Below, in pieces: positions 1-8,415 of a DNA stretch of 64,000 nucleotides; position 1 is the first letter of the stretch; each line of letters starts with the position of its first letter. Origin of the DNA: Theionarchaea archaeon (GTDB taxonomy: Archaea; Methanobacteriota_B; Thermococci; Methanofastidiosales; SZ-28-30); assembly GCA_018992685.1 (NCBI GenBank), contig JACVGT010000021.1:62001-126000 (forward strand), in the 5' to 3' direction. Both the position numbers and the translations under genes were made by a program. The notes under the pieces were generated by a model. It worked only from the letters and a program-made list of their open reading frames with translations. It did no database searches and was not told where the DNA came from.

Positions 1-225
1 TTCATTGAATAAAGTTTCCTTTTTTCTTCTTTTCCTTTCTTTTCTCTTCCCGCCTATTACTTTCTCTTGGTTCATTCTGCCTTGGTTGTTTTCCTTTTCA
101 ATCACAGTCGACTTTTCCTTCTGTGAGCGTTTCAGCAGCCATTCATCGTTAGGTAAAACGGAAGGTTGGAGATACTTTTGCATGGAACCACCACAACTCT
201 GCATCAAAGAGTGCAGGGAAAAGAA
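1..225. other. Pyrimidine-rich non-coding start of window
   Basis: The first 80 bases are very T/C-rich with several T runs, as expected downstream of a gene ending before the window; in archaea such T-rich stretches often terminate transcription. A reading frame at 5-256 exists, but its product is low-complexity Phe/Leu/Ser typical of translated T-rich DNA, so I do not call a gene. Confidence 0.4.
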
Positions 226-232
226 TTTAAAA
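226..232 (+). promoter_or_regulatory. TATA box of dehydrogenase gene
   Basis: TTTAAAA lies about 25 bases before the ATG at 253, which fits an archaeal TATA box driving a leaderless transcript. No SD site precedes that ATG. Confidence 0.5.
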
Positions 233-252
233 CGCTGCACCAACCTCATACC

Positions 253-1365
253 ATGACATACAAGATCGCTGTTCTGCCAGGTGACGGCATTGGCAATGAT
301 GTTATGGATGCTGCCAAAATCGTGCTCGACAAGATCAATCTGGATGCAGAATACCTCCATGGCGACGTTGGATGGGAATTCTGGTGTAAGGAGGGTAATC
401 CTCTCCCGGAACGTACTATTACTCTTTTGAAAGAAAGCGATTGCTGCCTGTTCGGAGCAATCACCTCAAAACCAAAAGAAGAAGCAGCTAAGGAGCTCGC
501 TCCTCACCTGCGTGACACAGGCCTGTCCTACTACTCTCCCATTGTGGCCATGAGACAGCTGTTCGGTCTGTACGTAAACATGAGGCCCTGCAAGTCCTAT
601 CAGGGAAACCCTCTCAATTATCGAGATGACATTGACATTGTGGTATTCAGGGAGAACACGGAAGGACTGTACGCAGGCGTTGAATTTCACCCCGTCCCTG
701 ACCAGGTGAGGACCGCATTGTCCGTGCATGCCAAGATGGCAGCCTTCAAAGATGTGGCTAATGAAGATATGGCAATTTCCTGCAGGATCTTCACTCGAAA
801 AGGCTGTCAAAGAATTGTGAGAGCTGCTTTCGAATACGCAAAGAAGTTCAACAGGAAGACCGTGACAGTCATTGAGAAACCCAATGTTATCAGGGAAACC
901 AGCGGACTCATGATCCGAGAAGCCAGGAATATTGCCCGGGAATACCCTGATATCGAGATGTGGGAGACAAATGTCGATGCCATGGCCATGTGGTTGATAA
1001 AGAATCCCCAGGACTACTCTGTTCTGGTCACTTCGAATTTGTTCGGAGATATCATCTCTGACTTGTGCGCTCAGTTAGTGGGAGGCCTCGGATTCGCCTC
1101 TGCGGCTAATATGTCAGAATCTTTTGCTGTCTTTGAGCCCACACATGGATCAGCTCCAAAGTACGCGGGGCAGCACAAGGTCAATCCCACGGCGATGTTA
1201 CTAGCTGTGAAATTAATGCTGGACTGGTTGGGAGAAAAGGAGGATGCTCGAGCTCTGGAGCAGGCCATAGCCACTGTTGTTAAAGAAGGGAGGTTCAGGA
1301 CATACGACATGGGGGGAACAAGTTCAACCCTCGAAGTGGCCCAGGAAGTAGCAAATAAGCTGTAA
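253..1365 (+). CDS. Isocitrate/3-isopropylmalate dehydrogenase family protein
   Basis: NAD(P)-dependent oxidative decarboxylase of the isocitrate/isopropylmalate/homoisocitrate family, cytoplasmic, about 370 residues, normal length. Visible family marks are the N-terminal GDGIG nucleotide loop, NMRPCKSY with substrate-binding arginines, FRENTEGLYAG, the catalytic Lys region VIEKPNV, the metal-binding aspartates in TSNLFGDIISD, and EPTHGSAPKYAG near the end. The frame is open upstream to 166, but I place the start at 253 because homology begins there (MTYKIAVLPGDG) and a TATA box sits 25 bases before it. NAD-isocitrate dehydrogenase of the citric-acid pathway is most likely; isopropylmalate or homoisocitrate as substrate cannot be excluded from sequence alone. 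Confidence 0.9.
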   Translation: MTYKIAVLPGDGIGNDVMDAAKIVLDKINLDAEYLHGDVGWEFWCKEGNPLPERTITLLKESDCCLFGAITSKPKEEAAKELAPHLRDTGLSYYSPIVAMRQLFGLYVNMRPCKSYQGNPLNYRDDIDIVVFRENTEGLYAGVEFHPVPDQVRTALSVHAKMAAFKDVANEDMAISCRIFTRKGCQRIVRAAFEYAKKFNRKTVTVIEKPNVIRETSGLMIREARNIAREYPDIEMWETNVDAMAMWLIKNPQDYSVLVTSNLFGDIISDLCAQLVGGLGFASAANMSESFAVFEPTHGSAPKYAGQHKVNPTAMLLAVKLMLDWLGEKEDARALEQAIATVVKEGRFRTYDMGGTSSTLEVAQEVANKL

Positions 1366-1417
1366 CCTGCAGTCAGTACATATGAGTGTGTCCAGAAGAA
1401 ATCTGGGAACAGAAGAG

Positions 1418-1426
1418 TTATATATA
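1418..1426 (+). promoter_or_regulatory. TATA box of hppA
   Basis: TTATATATA is centred about 27 bases before the GTG/ATG cluster at 1447-1456. The transcript would have little or no leader. Confidence 0.6.
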
Positions 1427-1449
1427 CTAACCAAGAGGACTAGCAGGTG

Positions 1450-3417
1450 ATGAACATGTGGATACTTGCACCGATAACTTCGGTGATTGCACTGGTGTTC
1501 GCCAGTGTCATCGCGTATAGACTCATGAAGTTAGATCCTGGTACTGAGAAAATGAAAGAGATCTCAGAAGCAGTCCACCACGGAGCTATGACCTTCCTCA
1601 ATAAGGAATACAAATTCCTGGTCATATTTGCCGCGGTGGTCACTGTTGCTATCGCTCTGACTATTAATAGGGAAACCGCAGTCTGCTTTGCTGTGGGAGC
1701 CCTATTCTCTTCACTTTCTGGCAATATAGGTATGCGGATTGCCACTGCTGCCAATGCCAGAACTGCCCAGGCTGCCAAGAGCAGCATCACTGCTGGACTC
1801 CGAGCGGCGTTCAACTCTGGGACAGTCATGGGGATGTGTGTAGTGGGGTTGGGACTCCTGGGAGTGAGCATATTCTACTACATCTACGGGAATCCAGACA
1901 TCATCTACGGGTTTGGATTTGGAGCATCTTCCATTGCGTTGTTTGCCAGAGTAGGAGGCGGCATCTACACGAAAGCAGCTGACGTGGGTGCTGACCTTGT
2001 GGGAAAGGTTGAAGAAGGCATTCCTGAAGATGATCCCCGGAACCCTGCGGTCATTGCTGACAATGTGGGGGACAATGTTGGGGATGTAGCAGGCATGGGT
2101 GCAGACCTGTTTGAGTCCTACGTTGACTCCATCATTGCTGCCATGGCCATTGGTGCTGTGATGGCGGCTACACTCAAGGTAGTCCTTCCCCTGCAAATTG
2201 CTGCCATCGGAATCCTCGCGTCAGTTGTGGGAACTTTCTTCGTGTCGGCCTCGGGAGAAAACCTGCACGCCGCACTCAATAGAGGTATTTTTGCTGCAGC
2301 CATCCTTATGGCGCTGGGCACGTTTGGATTGATCTATGCCACAGGCAATGACATGGGGATCTTTGGGGCTACCGTGGCCGGCTTAGTTGCCGGTATTGTC
2401 ATCGGGTTAATTACTGAATACTATACTGCAGACAACCGCCCCCCTGCCAGGGCAGTGGCCTCTGCCTCAGAGACAGGTCCTGCCACCAACATCATTGCAG
2501 GCCTTTCTCTGGGCATGCAAAGCACCGTCATACCGGTCCTTGCAGTATGTGCCGCCATTCTGGCCGCATACTACTTTGCTGATCTGTATGGGATTGCCAT
2601 TGCAGCTGTAGGCATGCTTTCCACCCTCGGGATTACACTGGCCACTGACACATATGGCCCGGTGGCCGATAATGCGGCAGGAATTGCAGAAATGGCCAAA
2701 ATGGGAAAGGAAGTGAGAGAGCGAGCAGAATCACTGGATGCAGTGGGTAACACCACAGCCGCCATTGGAAAAGGATTTGCCATCGGCTCTGCTGCTCTGA
2801 CAGCTCTTGCCCTGTTCAGTGCATACGGAACAAAGGTGTCCCAGTTATCAGGCGCACCCTTTGGCATTGACATTACCCAGCCTTCCACTGTGGTGGGGCT
2901 GTTCATCGGTGGATTGCTGCCCTTTGTGTTCTGTTCCTTCTCCATATCTGCTGTGGGAAGAGCTGCGTTTGACATGGTCAAGGAAGTGAGGAGGCAGTTC
3001 AAGGAAATTCCAGGCCTCATGGAGGGTACTGCAAAGCCAGATTACAGCAGGTGTGTTTCCATTTCAACAGGTGCTGCCCTGCGTGAAATGCGCATCCCCG
3101 GATTTCTGGCTGTGGCGTCTCCTGTGGTAGTGGGATTATTACTGGGGACGGAAGCCCTGGGCGGACTGCTGGCGGGTTCTGTGGTCACAGGATTCCTGCT
3201 GGCTGTATTCATGGCTAATTCAGGTGGAGCCTGGGACAATGCAAAGAAATATATAGAAAAAGGCAATCTAGGAGGTAAGGGCTCAGATCCACACAAGGCT
3301 GCTGTCGTGGGAGACACAGTGGGAGACCCCTTCAAAGACACGTCAGGTCCCTCGCTGAACATCCTCATTAAGTTGATGTCCATTGTGGCCCTGGTCTTTG
3401 CCCCCTTATTTGTGTGA
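1450..3417 (+). CDS. hppA: K+-dependent membrane-bound pyrophosphatase (ion pump)
   Basis: Integral membrane pyrophosphatase coupling PPi hydrolysis to H+ or Na+ export, about 655 residues with the usual 15-16 helices. The PPi site is visible as [11 protein letters not shown], followed by [33 protein letters not shown], and near the end [14 protein letters not shown]. In GNTTAA the alanine stands where K+-independent enzymes have lysine, so this is the K+-dependent class. The glutamate in DLFESY occupies the position used by Na+-pumping enzymes, although some K+-dependent H+ pumps share it. GTG 1447, ATG 1450 and ATG 1456 are all possible starts: TATA spacing favours 1450, while AGGTGA at 1445-1450 is well placed for 1456. 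It is followed four bases later by rpo7. Confidence 0.95.
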   Translation: MNMWILAPITSVIALVFASVIAYRLMKLDPGTEKMKEISEAVHHGAMTFLNKEYKFLVIFAAVVTVAIALTINRETAVCFAVGALFSSLSGNIGMRIATAANARTAQAAKSSITAGLRAAFNSGTVMGMCVVGLGLLGVSIFYYIYGNPDIIYGFGFGASSIALFARVGGGIYTKAADVGADLVGKVEEGIPEDDPRNPAVIADNVGDNVGDVAGMGADLFESYVDSIIAAMAIGAVMAATLKVVLPLQIAAIGILASVVGTFFVSASGENLHAALNRGIFAAAILMALGTFGLIYATGNDMGIFGATVAGLVAGIVIGLITEYYTADNRPPARAVASASETGPATNIIAGLSLGMQSTVIPVLAVCAAILAAYYFADLYGIAIAAVGMLSTLGITLATDTYGPVADNAAGIAEMAKMGKEVRERAESLDAVGNTTAAIGKGFAIGSAALTALALFSAYGTKVSQLSGAPFGIDITQPSTVVGLFIGGLLPFVFCSFSISAVGRAAFDMVKEVRRQFKEIPGLMEGTAKPDYSRCVSISTGAALREMRIPGFLAVASPVVVGLLLGTEALGGLLAGSVVTGFLLAVFMANSGGAWDNAKKYIEKGNLGGKGSDPHKAAVVGDTVGDPFKDTSGPSLNILIKLMSIVALVFAPLFV

Positions 3418-3421
3418 TTGT

Positions 3422-3973
3422 ATGTACAAGAAAGTGATACTACGAGATACGGTACGAGTGCCTCCTGCCAGGTTCGGCGAGAATCTGAAGGAGGCAATCA
3501 TTTCCATTTTGCGGGAAAGCTTTGCCGGTATCTGGAAGAAAGATCTGGGACTAGTCCTGGCCGTCATAGAGGTGCATGAGGTTGGGTCAGGCAAAGTAAT
3601 CCCTGGAGATGGGGCAGCATATTACGATGTGGAGTACGAAGTATTAGCATACGACCCGGTGATGCACGAAGTTGTTGAAGGAGAAATAGCAGAAATTCTG
3701 GAGTTTGGTGCGTTCATCAGGCTAGGTCCTGTGGATGGACTGGTTCATGTATCCCAGATAACCAATGACTTCATCAGCTTTGATTCCAAGCAGAGAACAC
3801 TGGCCGCAAAAGAAAGCGGAAGAATTCTCAAAGAAGGAGATAGAGTGCGGGCCAGAATCGTGACCATATCCAAGAAGAAGGATGGCACAAAGATTGGGTT
3901 GACATTAAGGCAACCAGGACTGGGCAAAATTCAGTGGATACAGGAAGACATGAAGAAAGAGGAGAGCGCATGA
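3422..3973 (+). CDS. rpo7: DNA-directed RNA polymerase subunit Rpo7 (E')
   Basis: Archaeal homologue of eukaryotic RPB7; with Rpo4 it forms the stalk of RNA polymerase and binds emerging RNA. About 183 residues. The N-terminal RNP-like tip domain starts [15 protein letters not shown], and from about residue 80 an S1/OB RNA-binding domain is visible ([21 protein letters not shown], with DGLVHVSQI). The frame is open upstream, but ATG 3422 matches the family start exactly. Its stop overlaps the spt4 start (ATGA at 3970-3973), so the two are translationally coupled, as in most archaea. Confidence 0.95.
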   Translation: MYKKVILRDTVRVPPARFGENLKEAIISILRESFAGIWKKDLGLVLAVIEVHEVGSGKVIPGDGAAYYDVEYEVLAYDPVMHEVVEGEIAEILEFGAFIRLGPVDGLVHVSQITNDFISFDSKQRTLAAKESGRILKEGDRVRARIVTISKKKDGTKIGLTLRQPGLGKIQWIQEDMKKEESA

Positions 3974-4146
3974 AAGTCTGTAGAGAGTGTCATAGACTGG
4001 TTGAGGGGAATGTGTGCCCAGTGTGCAAGACCTCTCATCTCACTGATGACTGGAGTGGACTGGTAATCATCTTCGATCTCGAATCGCAGATTGCCAAGAG
4101 TCTGAACATAACCCATCCTGGAAAGTACGCACTTCGGGTCAGATAA
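3970..4146 (+). CDS. spt4: Transcription elongation factor Spt4 (RpoE'')
   Basis: Small zinc-ribbon protein of 58 residues that partners Spt5 (NusG) on RNA polymerase and aids processive elongation. Zinc ligands are visible as CRECH near residue 4 and CPVCKT near residue 17, followed by DDWSGLVIIFD, which contributes to the Spt5 interface, and the typical C-terminal GKYALRVR. The ATG overlaps the stop of rpo7. The rpo7-spt4 order is conserved across Archaea. Confidence 0.95.
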   Translation: MKVCRECHRLVEGNVCPVCKTSHLTDDWSGLVIIFDLESQIAKSLNITHPGKYALRVR

Positions 4147-4644
4147 ATGAAGATGACGCAAGAAGCATGGGAAAAGATGCAGGAACGTATTGGGCTCCTC
4201 ATCTCAGGAAAGATACCAGAACCGTACAGAATCTTGAAAGGCATGCTCACCGGTGAGAAAGTAATTGCTATTGGAGACGTTGTGGCCGAAAATATGCTGA
4301 AAGTGGGTATTGAACCTGAGATGATCATCGTAGACGGAAAGAGTATGAGAAAGGACCGTGTGGGTACCATGGAATGTGACATCACGGTGGAAAATCCGGC
4401 ATCTGAACTAACAAAGGAACTAATCGCAGCAGTAAAGAAGGGGTACAAGAGGATTTTTGTGGAGGGAGAAGAAGATCTGGCTGCACTCCCTGCAATCTTG
4501 TATGCTGATACCAATACAGTCATTGTGTATGGGGAACCCTCAGAAGGTATTATGGTGATTAGACCTACTGAAGAAAACAAGCAGAAGGTGAAGGAAGTTC
4601 TGGCTCTTTTTGAAAATGGTGATATGGCGCAACTTCTGGGTTGA
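4147..4644 (+). CDS. GTP-dependent dephospho-CoA kinase (DUF359 family)
   Basis: 165-residue member of the archaeal DUF359 family; the characterised Thermococcus member phosphorylates dephospho-CoA with GTP, the last step of CoA synthesis. Motifs visible are GDVVAENML, IIVDGKSMR, the NPAS segment, VEGEEDLAALPAIL and VYGEPSEG. The ATG directly follows the spt4 stop, so it shares the rpo7-spt4 operon, its usual archaeal context. The ribosomal protein genes S24e and S27ae that commonly follow are absent here. Confidence 0.88.
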   Translation: MKMTQEAWEKMQERIGLLISGKIPEPYRILKGMLTGEKVIAIGDVVAENMLKVGIEPEMIIVDGKSMRKDRVGTMECDITVENPASELTKELIAAVKKGYKRIFVEGEEDLAALPAILYADTNTVIVYGEPSEGIMVIRPTEENKQKVKEVLALFENGDMAQLLG

Positions 4645-4735
4645 TGGTCCGAACTTTTCTGCAGAGTCAGCAGAAAGGAGGGTTTTCACCTCCCGTCAGA
4701 AAATGACAACCTCCACAGTACACATGACTTGCCAT

Positions 4736-5167
4736 CTAGTATTTTCTTCTGCCTCCAAAGAAGAGACCTGCTAAAATATCTCTCCGGGATCCGAGTGAAA
4801 GGCTTCGTGTGAAGCTCCTACTCTCCTCATACGTGAGTTTTTCTTTGCTTTCCTGAATTCCTTCTCTCCAGATCTGAAGCCCTTCTTCAATCTCCACCGT
4901 GTAAACCGGAATCTCTTTCTTCTCGGCAAATTCCAGGACAGTCCACACGCTGACAGTGTACTTGCCTTCCAGAGCGATTCCCACCACTGCCTGACACGTA
5001 GTTATTTCCTTTTTCCAGTCTCGTATTCTTTCTGAACTGAGTCTGGAGGGAGACACAATCTGTACATCCGTCCCTAACTTGGACTTGATCATCTCTTTTA
5101 CTGATGCTTCGGTCCGGGAATTGTAGGTAATTGGAGGAAGTATTAGGTAAATTGTTCTCTGTTGCAT
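4736..5167 (-). CDS. Hypothetical protein, possible nucleoside deoxyribosyltransferase-like fold
   Basis: 143 residues, no confident family. The N-terminal half reads like a Rossmann-type unit: a beta strand (IYLILPPIT), a helix, then VQIVSPSRLS, and a segment AVVGIALEGKYTVSVWTVLEFA that resembles the region of nucleoside 2-deoxyribosyltransferase-like proteins placing a catalytic glutamate. The C-terminus is basic (GGRRKY). It is convergent with the dephospho-CoA kinase gene. A TATA-like CCTTTTTATTC (minus strand, near 5191) lies about 24 bases before the ATG, supporting a leaderless gene. Function unknown. Confidence 0.6.
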   Translation of the reverse strand: MQQRTIYLILPPITYNSRTEASVKEMIKSKLGTDVQIVSPSRLSSERIRDWKKEITTCQAVVGIALEGKYTVSVWTVLEFAEKKEIPVYTVEIEEGLQIWREGIQESKEKLTYEESRSFTRSLSLGSRRDILAGLFFGGRRKY

Positions 5168-5900
5168 TACTTTCCCCTGGAGTCAGATGAATAAAAAGGT
5201 TTCGAATTCTGTTTTGACTTCGATTTCTTCAAGTGGTTCATACATCTTTTGGATTCGCAGGCAACAGCAAGGATCTCATGCACCCAGACTCTTCAACCTG
5301 TGTAAGCGATCATCTATGAGGACCTTTATCCCTTGGAATCTCGTGTATCAAAAGGAGGAAAACTTATCATTCGCCGATAAATGAGGAAAAGTTACTGTTC
5401 TTTATTGATTCTCTGTCAAACGAAAGCCTCTTACGAAAATTTCTGTCTAAAGTATGTTAATTTAATCATAATGAGCATGAAGTAGATAATTTTTATTATA
5501 ATAGATCATGCTTAGATTACAGTGGTAAAAAAAGGATCAAGAATGATTTATCTGTATTTGGTGCACCTTGAGCAAATATAAACAGGAATAAAATAGTAAT
5601 TATAATTTTCACAATCTCTAAAATTTGATTCTTGCAGGAATTTCAGTCAAAAGTAAGAATCAAGTCGTTCACTAGAAATCAGGGATATGTACATCAGAAA
5701 AATGCACTAATCTGCATTCTGAGAAATAAGAAAAATCGCAAAGAATTCTTCCAATGGCTGGCTGGAGTCATCTTTGTTCTGTAAATTGAGTCACTTCTGA
5801 TATCACAATTGATATGTTTTTAGATATTAAAAGGCATTTAATAAGTATAAAATGTAGAAAAAAGGTTCAAACAGGGTCATTGGTAATCAATACCCAAAAG
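5168..5900. other. Long AT-rich intergenic region upstream of C25 peptidase
   Basis: About 730 bases without a credible gene. The 65-codon frame at 5187-5384 has no family features and no SD. Base composition is markedly A/T-rich compared with the flanking genes. The only structure I see is a 9-base inverted repeat (TTGATTCTT at 5625-5633 and AAGAATCAA at 5655-5663) with a 21-base loop. The region probably holds regulatory sequence for the protease. Confidence 0.4.
5625..5663. repeat. Inverted repeat in protease upstream region
   Basis: Perfect 9-base arms TTGATTCTT and AAGAATCAA separated by 21 bases, with repeat centres about three helical turns apart. It could be an operator or an RNA hairpin, or chance in AT-rich DNA. 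Confidence 0.35.
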
Positions 5901-5908
5901 TTTATATA
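5901..5908 (+). promoter_or_regulatory. TATA box of C25 peptidase
   Basis: TTTATATA would place transcription start near 5926-5932, giving a short leader that contains the strong SD at 5941-5948. Confidence 0.55.
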
Positions 5909-5940
5909 CCCATATGATAACACAAGAACATCACTACAAA

Positions 5941-5948
5941 GGAGGTGA
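5941..5948 (+). promoter_or_regulatory. Strong ribosome binding site pointing to an ACG start
   Basis: GGAGGTGA is a full SD match. Six bases downstream, where a start codon is expected, the reading frame of the protease has ACG (5955-5957). The first ATG in frame is at 5988, 39 bases from the SD, too far for this site to serve. Confidence 0.65.
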
Positions 5949-5954
5949 CAAGAT

Positions 5955-7790
5955 ACGAAAGGTAGAATAGGTATTGCACTTGTTCTCATGATATTACTGA
6001 GCTTGAGTATGTCTGCGGTTTATTCTGAAAACGACAACTTCAGTGTGGAGTATCATTTCACTGTCGCCACTGCCACAGATCAGTGTGGTTCCTGGATGAT
6101 CGAGGGCACTATAACCCAAGAGATTGCAGGAGAACCCTTGGTCCCCTACTACCCGGCCACCATTCTTTTGCCACAGGATTCAGAGGTGAAGGACATCAAA
6201 GTGAAGACCAGCAACCCTGTGATCCAGAAGGGTGTAGATTTGCCGTGGGGTCAGCCCCCTTGCACATTCAGTGATGAACCTGTAGTGGTGGGCAAGAATG
6301 AAGCAATCTACGGCTCTGATAATCTGTACCCGGCAACAGACTTTGAGGTGGTGAGCATAGAATCCTGTAAAGGATTCCAGATACTTCTGGTCAACCTCTA
6401 CCCTCTCCAGTACCAGCCAAAATCTGGAACCATAAAGTTCTATGAGACCATGACAGTGGACGTGAAATTTGGCAAGGGCATGAAGAACAACCTGTACAGA
6501 GGACTGGGAGGAGACAAAGCAGAGATCGCTGGGTTCGTGGACAATCCTGAAATGATATCCACATATGAAGAGGGTGCTGTCCCGCTGCAGACTTACCAGT
6601 ACGTCATCATCACCAACGATACCATGAGTTCCACTTTCCAGACACTGGCCAACCATAAGGCACATTACGTGACAGGAGCAGCGGTGTACACGGTATCATG
6701 GATTTCATCCAACTACACCGGAAGGGACAACCAGGAGAAAATCAGGAACTTCATCAAGGACTACTACACCAACCATGGAACACGGTATGTACTGCTGGGT
6801 GGTGATATTGCTGCTGTCCCCTACAGAGGATTCTACGTGTCAACTGGTGGATACACCGATTATGACATGTTGGCTGACATGTACTACGGCCATCTCGATG
6901 GCACGTGGAATACAGACAATGACAGACGCTGGGGAGAATCAGGCGAAGAAGACTGGTATGCTGAAGTCGCTGTGGGAAGAGCACCCGTTGAGACCACCTC
7001 AGAAGCATCAGCTTTTGTGAGCAAAGTCATCAGCTATGAACTGGCCACAAAACCACAAAGAGTCCTCTTGCACCAATCCCGGATTGCATCCAACAACGTC
7101 CCCGATTCACGATGTCTGGCATACAACTGCGACAACTGGATTCCTTCAGGGTACACCATTGATTACCTCTTCGAGGAGAATGGTACTGTTTCCAAATCAG
7201 TGTGGATTTCCCACTGGGCCCAGAACCCCGTGGCAGTAGCCCACATTGGACACGGTAACACAACTGTCTACTACATCAACTACCAGAATGGTGGTACAGT
7301 AAGCTGGTACAATTCAGATGTTGCCAGCATGACCAACACGTTCTGGCCCTGGACCACCAGCGTCGCCTGCATCTGTGGACAGATTGAAGCCAATGACTGC
7401 CTGGCAGAAGCCTACGTCAAGGACTCCAACAATGGAGCTATTGCTGCCATCTACAATGACAACTACGGGTGGTACTCCACAAGCAATGCGTGCAAGTACT
7501 CTGGAGAGTTCTGCGAGAAGGAGTTCAGAGCCTGCTGGAGTGATGGAAAGCAGAAGCTGGGTGATATGCTGAACAAGGCACGGAGCTACTTGGTATCCTC
7601 TGCAAAAATCAACACCACCTACAGATGGTGCTTCTACGAGAGGAACTTGGTAGGAGATCCTGAATCCCCCTCTCTCACCAAGAGAGCAAGCTACAGCGTT
7701 TCAGTAAGGCAGTTCCATTCCTTTGGGGCTTATGGGCTGTTTTCATACAGTACGACATTTCTCGCTCCTATAAGGTATGGACTTCAATAA
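5955..7790 (+). CDS. Secreted C25 (gingipain-like) cysteine peptidase
   Basis: Extracellular cysteine endopeptidase of family C25. Reading from ACG 5955 gives a textbook signal peptide: charged n-region (KGR), hydrophobic core GIALVLMILLSLSMSA, then VYSEN. Starting at ATG 5988 loses the charged n-region. The first 200 residues resemble the C25 propeptide; the caspase-like core follows (RYVLLGGDIAAVPY, AVGRAPVE). The catalytic His lies in HIGHGN and the catalytic Cys in SVACICGQ. The core ends at NLVGDPESP; only about 35 further residues follow, without a sorting domain or membrane anchor, so release into the medium is likely. Family members degrade detrital protein in sediment archaea. Confidence 0.88.
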   Translation, partial: TKGRIGIALVLMILLSLSMSAVYSENDNFSVEYHFTVATATDQCGSWMIEGTITQEIAGEPLVPYYPATILLPQDSEVKDIKVKTSNPVIQKGVDLPWGQPPCTFSDEPVVVGKNEAIYGSDNLYPATDFEVVSIESCKGFQILLVNLYPLQYQPKSGTIKFYETMTVDVKFGKGMKNNLYRGLGGDKAEIAGFVDNPEMISTYEEGAVPLQTYQYVIITNDTMSSTFQTLANHKAHYVTGAAVYTVSWISSNYTGRDNQEKIRNFIKDYYTNHGTRYVLLGGDIAAVPYRGFYVSTGGYTDYDMLADMYYGHLDGTWNTDNDRRWGESGEEDWYAEVAVGRAPVETTSEASAFVSKVISYELATKPQRVLLHQSRIASNNVPDSRCLAYNCDNWIPSGYTIDYLFEENGTVSKSVWISHWAQNPVAVAHIGHGNTTVYYINYQNGGTVSWYNSDVASMTNTFWPWTTSVACICGQIEANDCLAEAYVKDSNNGAIAAIYNDNYGWYSTSNACKYSGEFCEKEFRACWSDGKQKLGDMLNKARSYLVSSAKINTTYRWCFYERNLVGDPESPSLTKRASYSVSVRQFHSFGAYGLFSYSTTFLAPIRYGLQ

Positions 7791-7797
7791 CTTCTTT

Positions 7798-7833
7798 GAT
7801 TTCTTTATTTTGTTTTTTTATTTTTTTATTCCT
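7798..7833 (+). terminator. T-rich terminator after the peptidase
   Basis: Just after the stop the + strand has repeated runs of T (up to seven in a row) over about 35 bases, the usual form of archaeal intrinsic termination. Confidence 0.55.
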
Positions 7834-8039
7834 GTTTTCTGGTCGTTTTGTTGTTATTTCAGAATTATCATCCTTGCTGGTCAGTGATCCTGTCATATAA
7901 GATGAACATCTGCGAGATGAAACGAATGGAACTTGAATGAGAAGAGAAGATTATCTCTCGTCACAGTATGTCATCACATACTTCTTTGGCGTGACACCCA
8001 TATCTTTTAATACCTTCTTTCATAAAGATTCTTGATACT

Positions 8040-8321
8040 ATGGCATGTAAGATGAACTGCACTTTGAAAGGGAATGACCCTAAAGAAACCATGGAAACCC
8101 TCATCAAGATGGTTGAAGGTCAAGGGTTTGTCTTCAAAGGAACCTCCACCAAAGGGACATTCAAGTATGAGAAAACACTGAAAGCAAGCGGTGAATACTC
8201 CAGGTCAAAAAAGAAGGTTACCTTGACTGTAACCAAATATCCCTTCTTTGTCACTTGCGGAATGATCATATCAGAACTGAACAAAAGGCTGGGTGACTAC
8301 CTTTCATGTGAAGAAGATTAG
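8040..8321 (+). CDS. Small conserved-looking hypothetical protein
   Basis: 93 residues, no family recognised. Sequence pattern is helix (PKETMETLIKMVEGQG), then alternating strands (FVFKGTSTKGTFKYE, KKVTLTVTKY), then a C-terminal helix (MIISELNKRLGDYL), a compact alpha/beta layout. Four cysteines (two near the start in MACKMNC, one in VTCGM, one in SCEED) might bind metal, but spacing matches no known motif. A TATA-like stretch near 8004-8012 precedes the ATG by about 31 bases. The gene has the codon use of the chromosome, unlike the following pair. Confidence 0.6.
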   Translation: MACKMNCTLKGNDPKETMETLIKMVEGQGFVFKGTSTKGTFKYEKTLKASGEYSRSKKKVTLTVTKYPFFVTCGMIISELNKRLGDYLSCEED

Positions 8322-8415
8322 AGTATCACTCGCCGGCATTGTAGGTTCGGGATAGTGACACGCCTGGCAAGCAATCAAAAATAAATGTGAGAAACCTTCC
8401 ATAAGGTGAACCGAG

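Noticed and set aside
5..256. 83-codon open frame at the window start
   Set aside because: Low-complexity Phe/Leu/Ser product of pyrimidine-rich DNA, no SD, overlaps the promoter of the dehydrogenase.
4675..4693. Small hairpin GGAGG/CCTCC between convergent genes as a terminator
   Set aside because: Five-base stem with no T run on either strand; too weak to call.
5187..5384. 65-codon frame in the protease upstream region
   Set aside because: No family features, no SD, composition of non-coding DNA.
8330..8415. Possible attachment-site copy of the tRNA-Arg 3' end left of the foreign-looking pair
   Set aside because: Only short, scattered similarity (GGTTCGGGA); no continuous match to the tRNA end.
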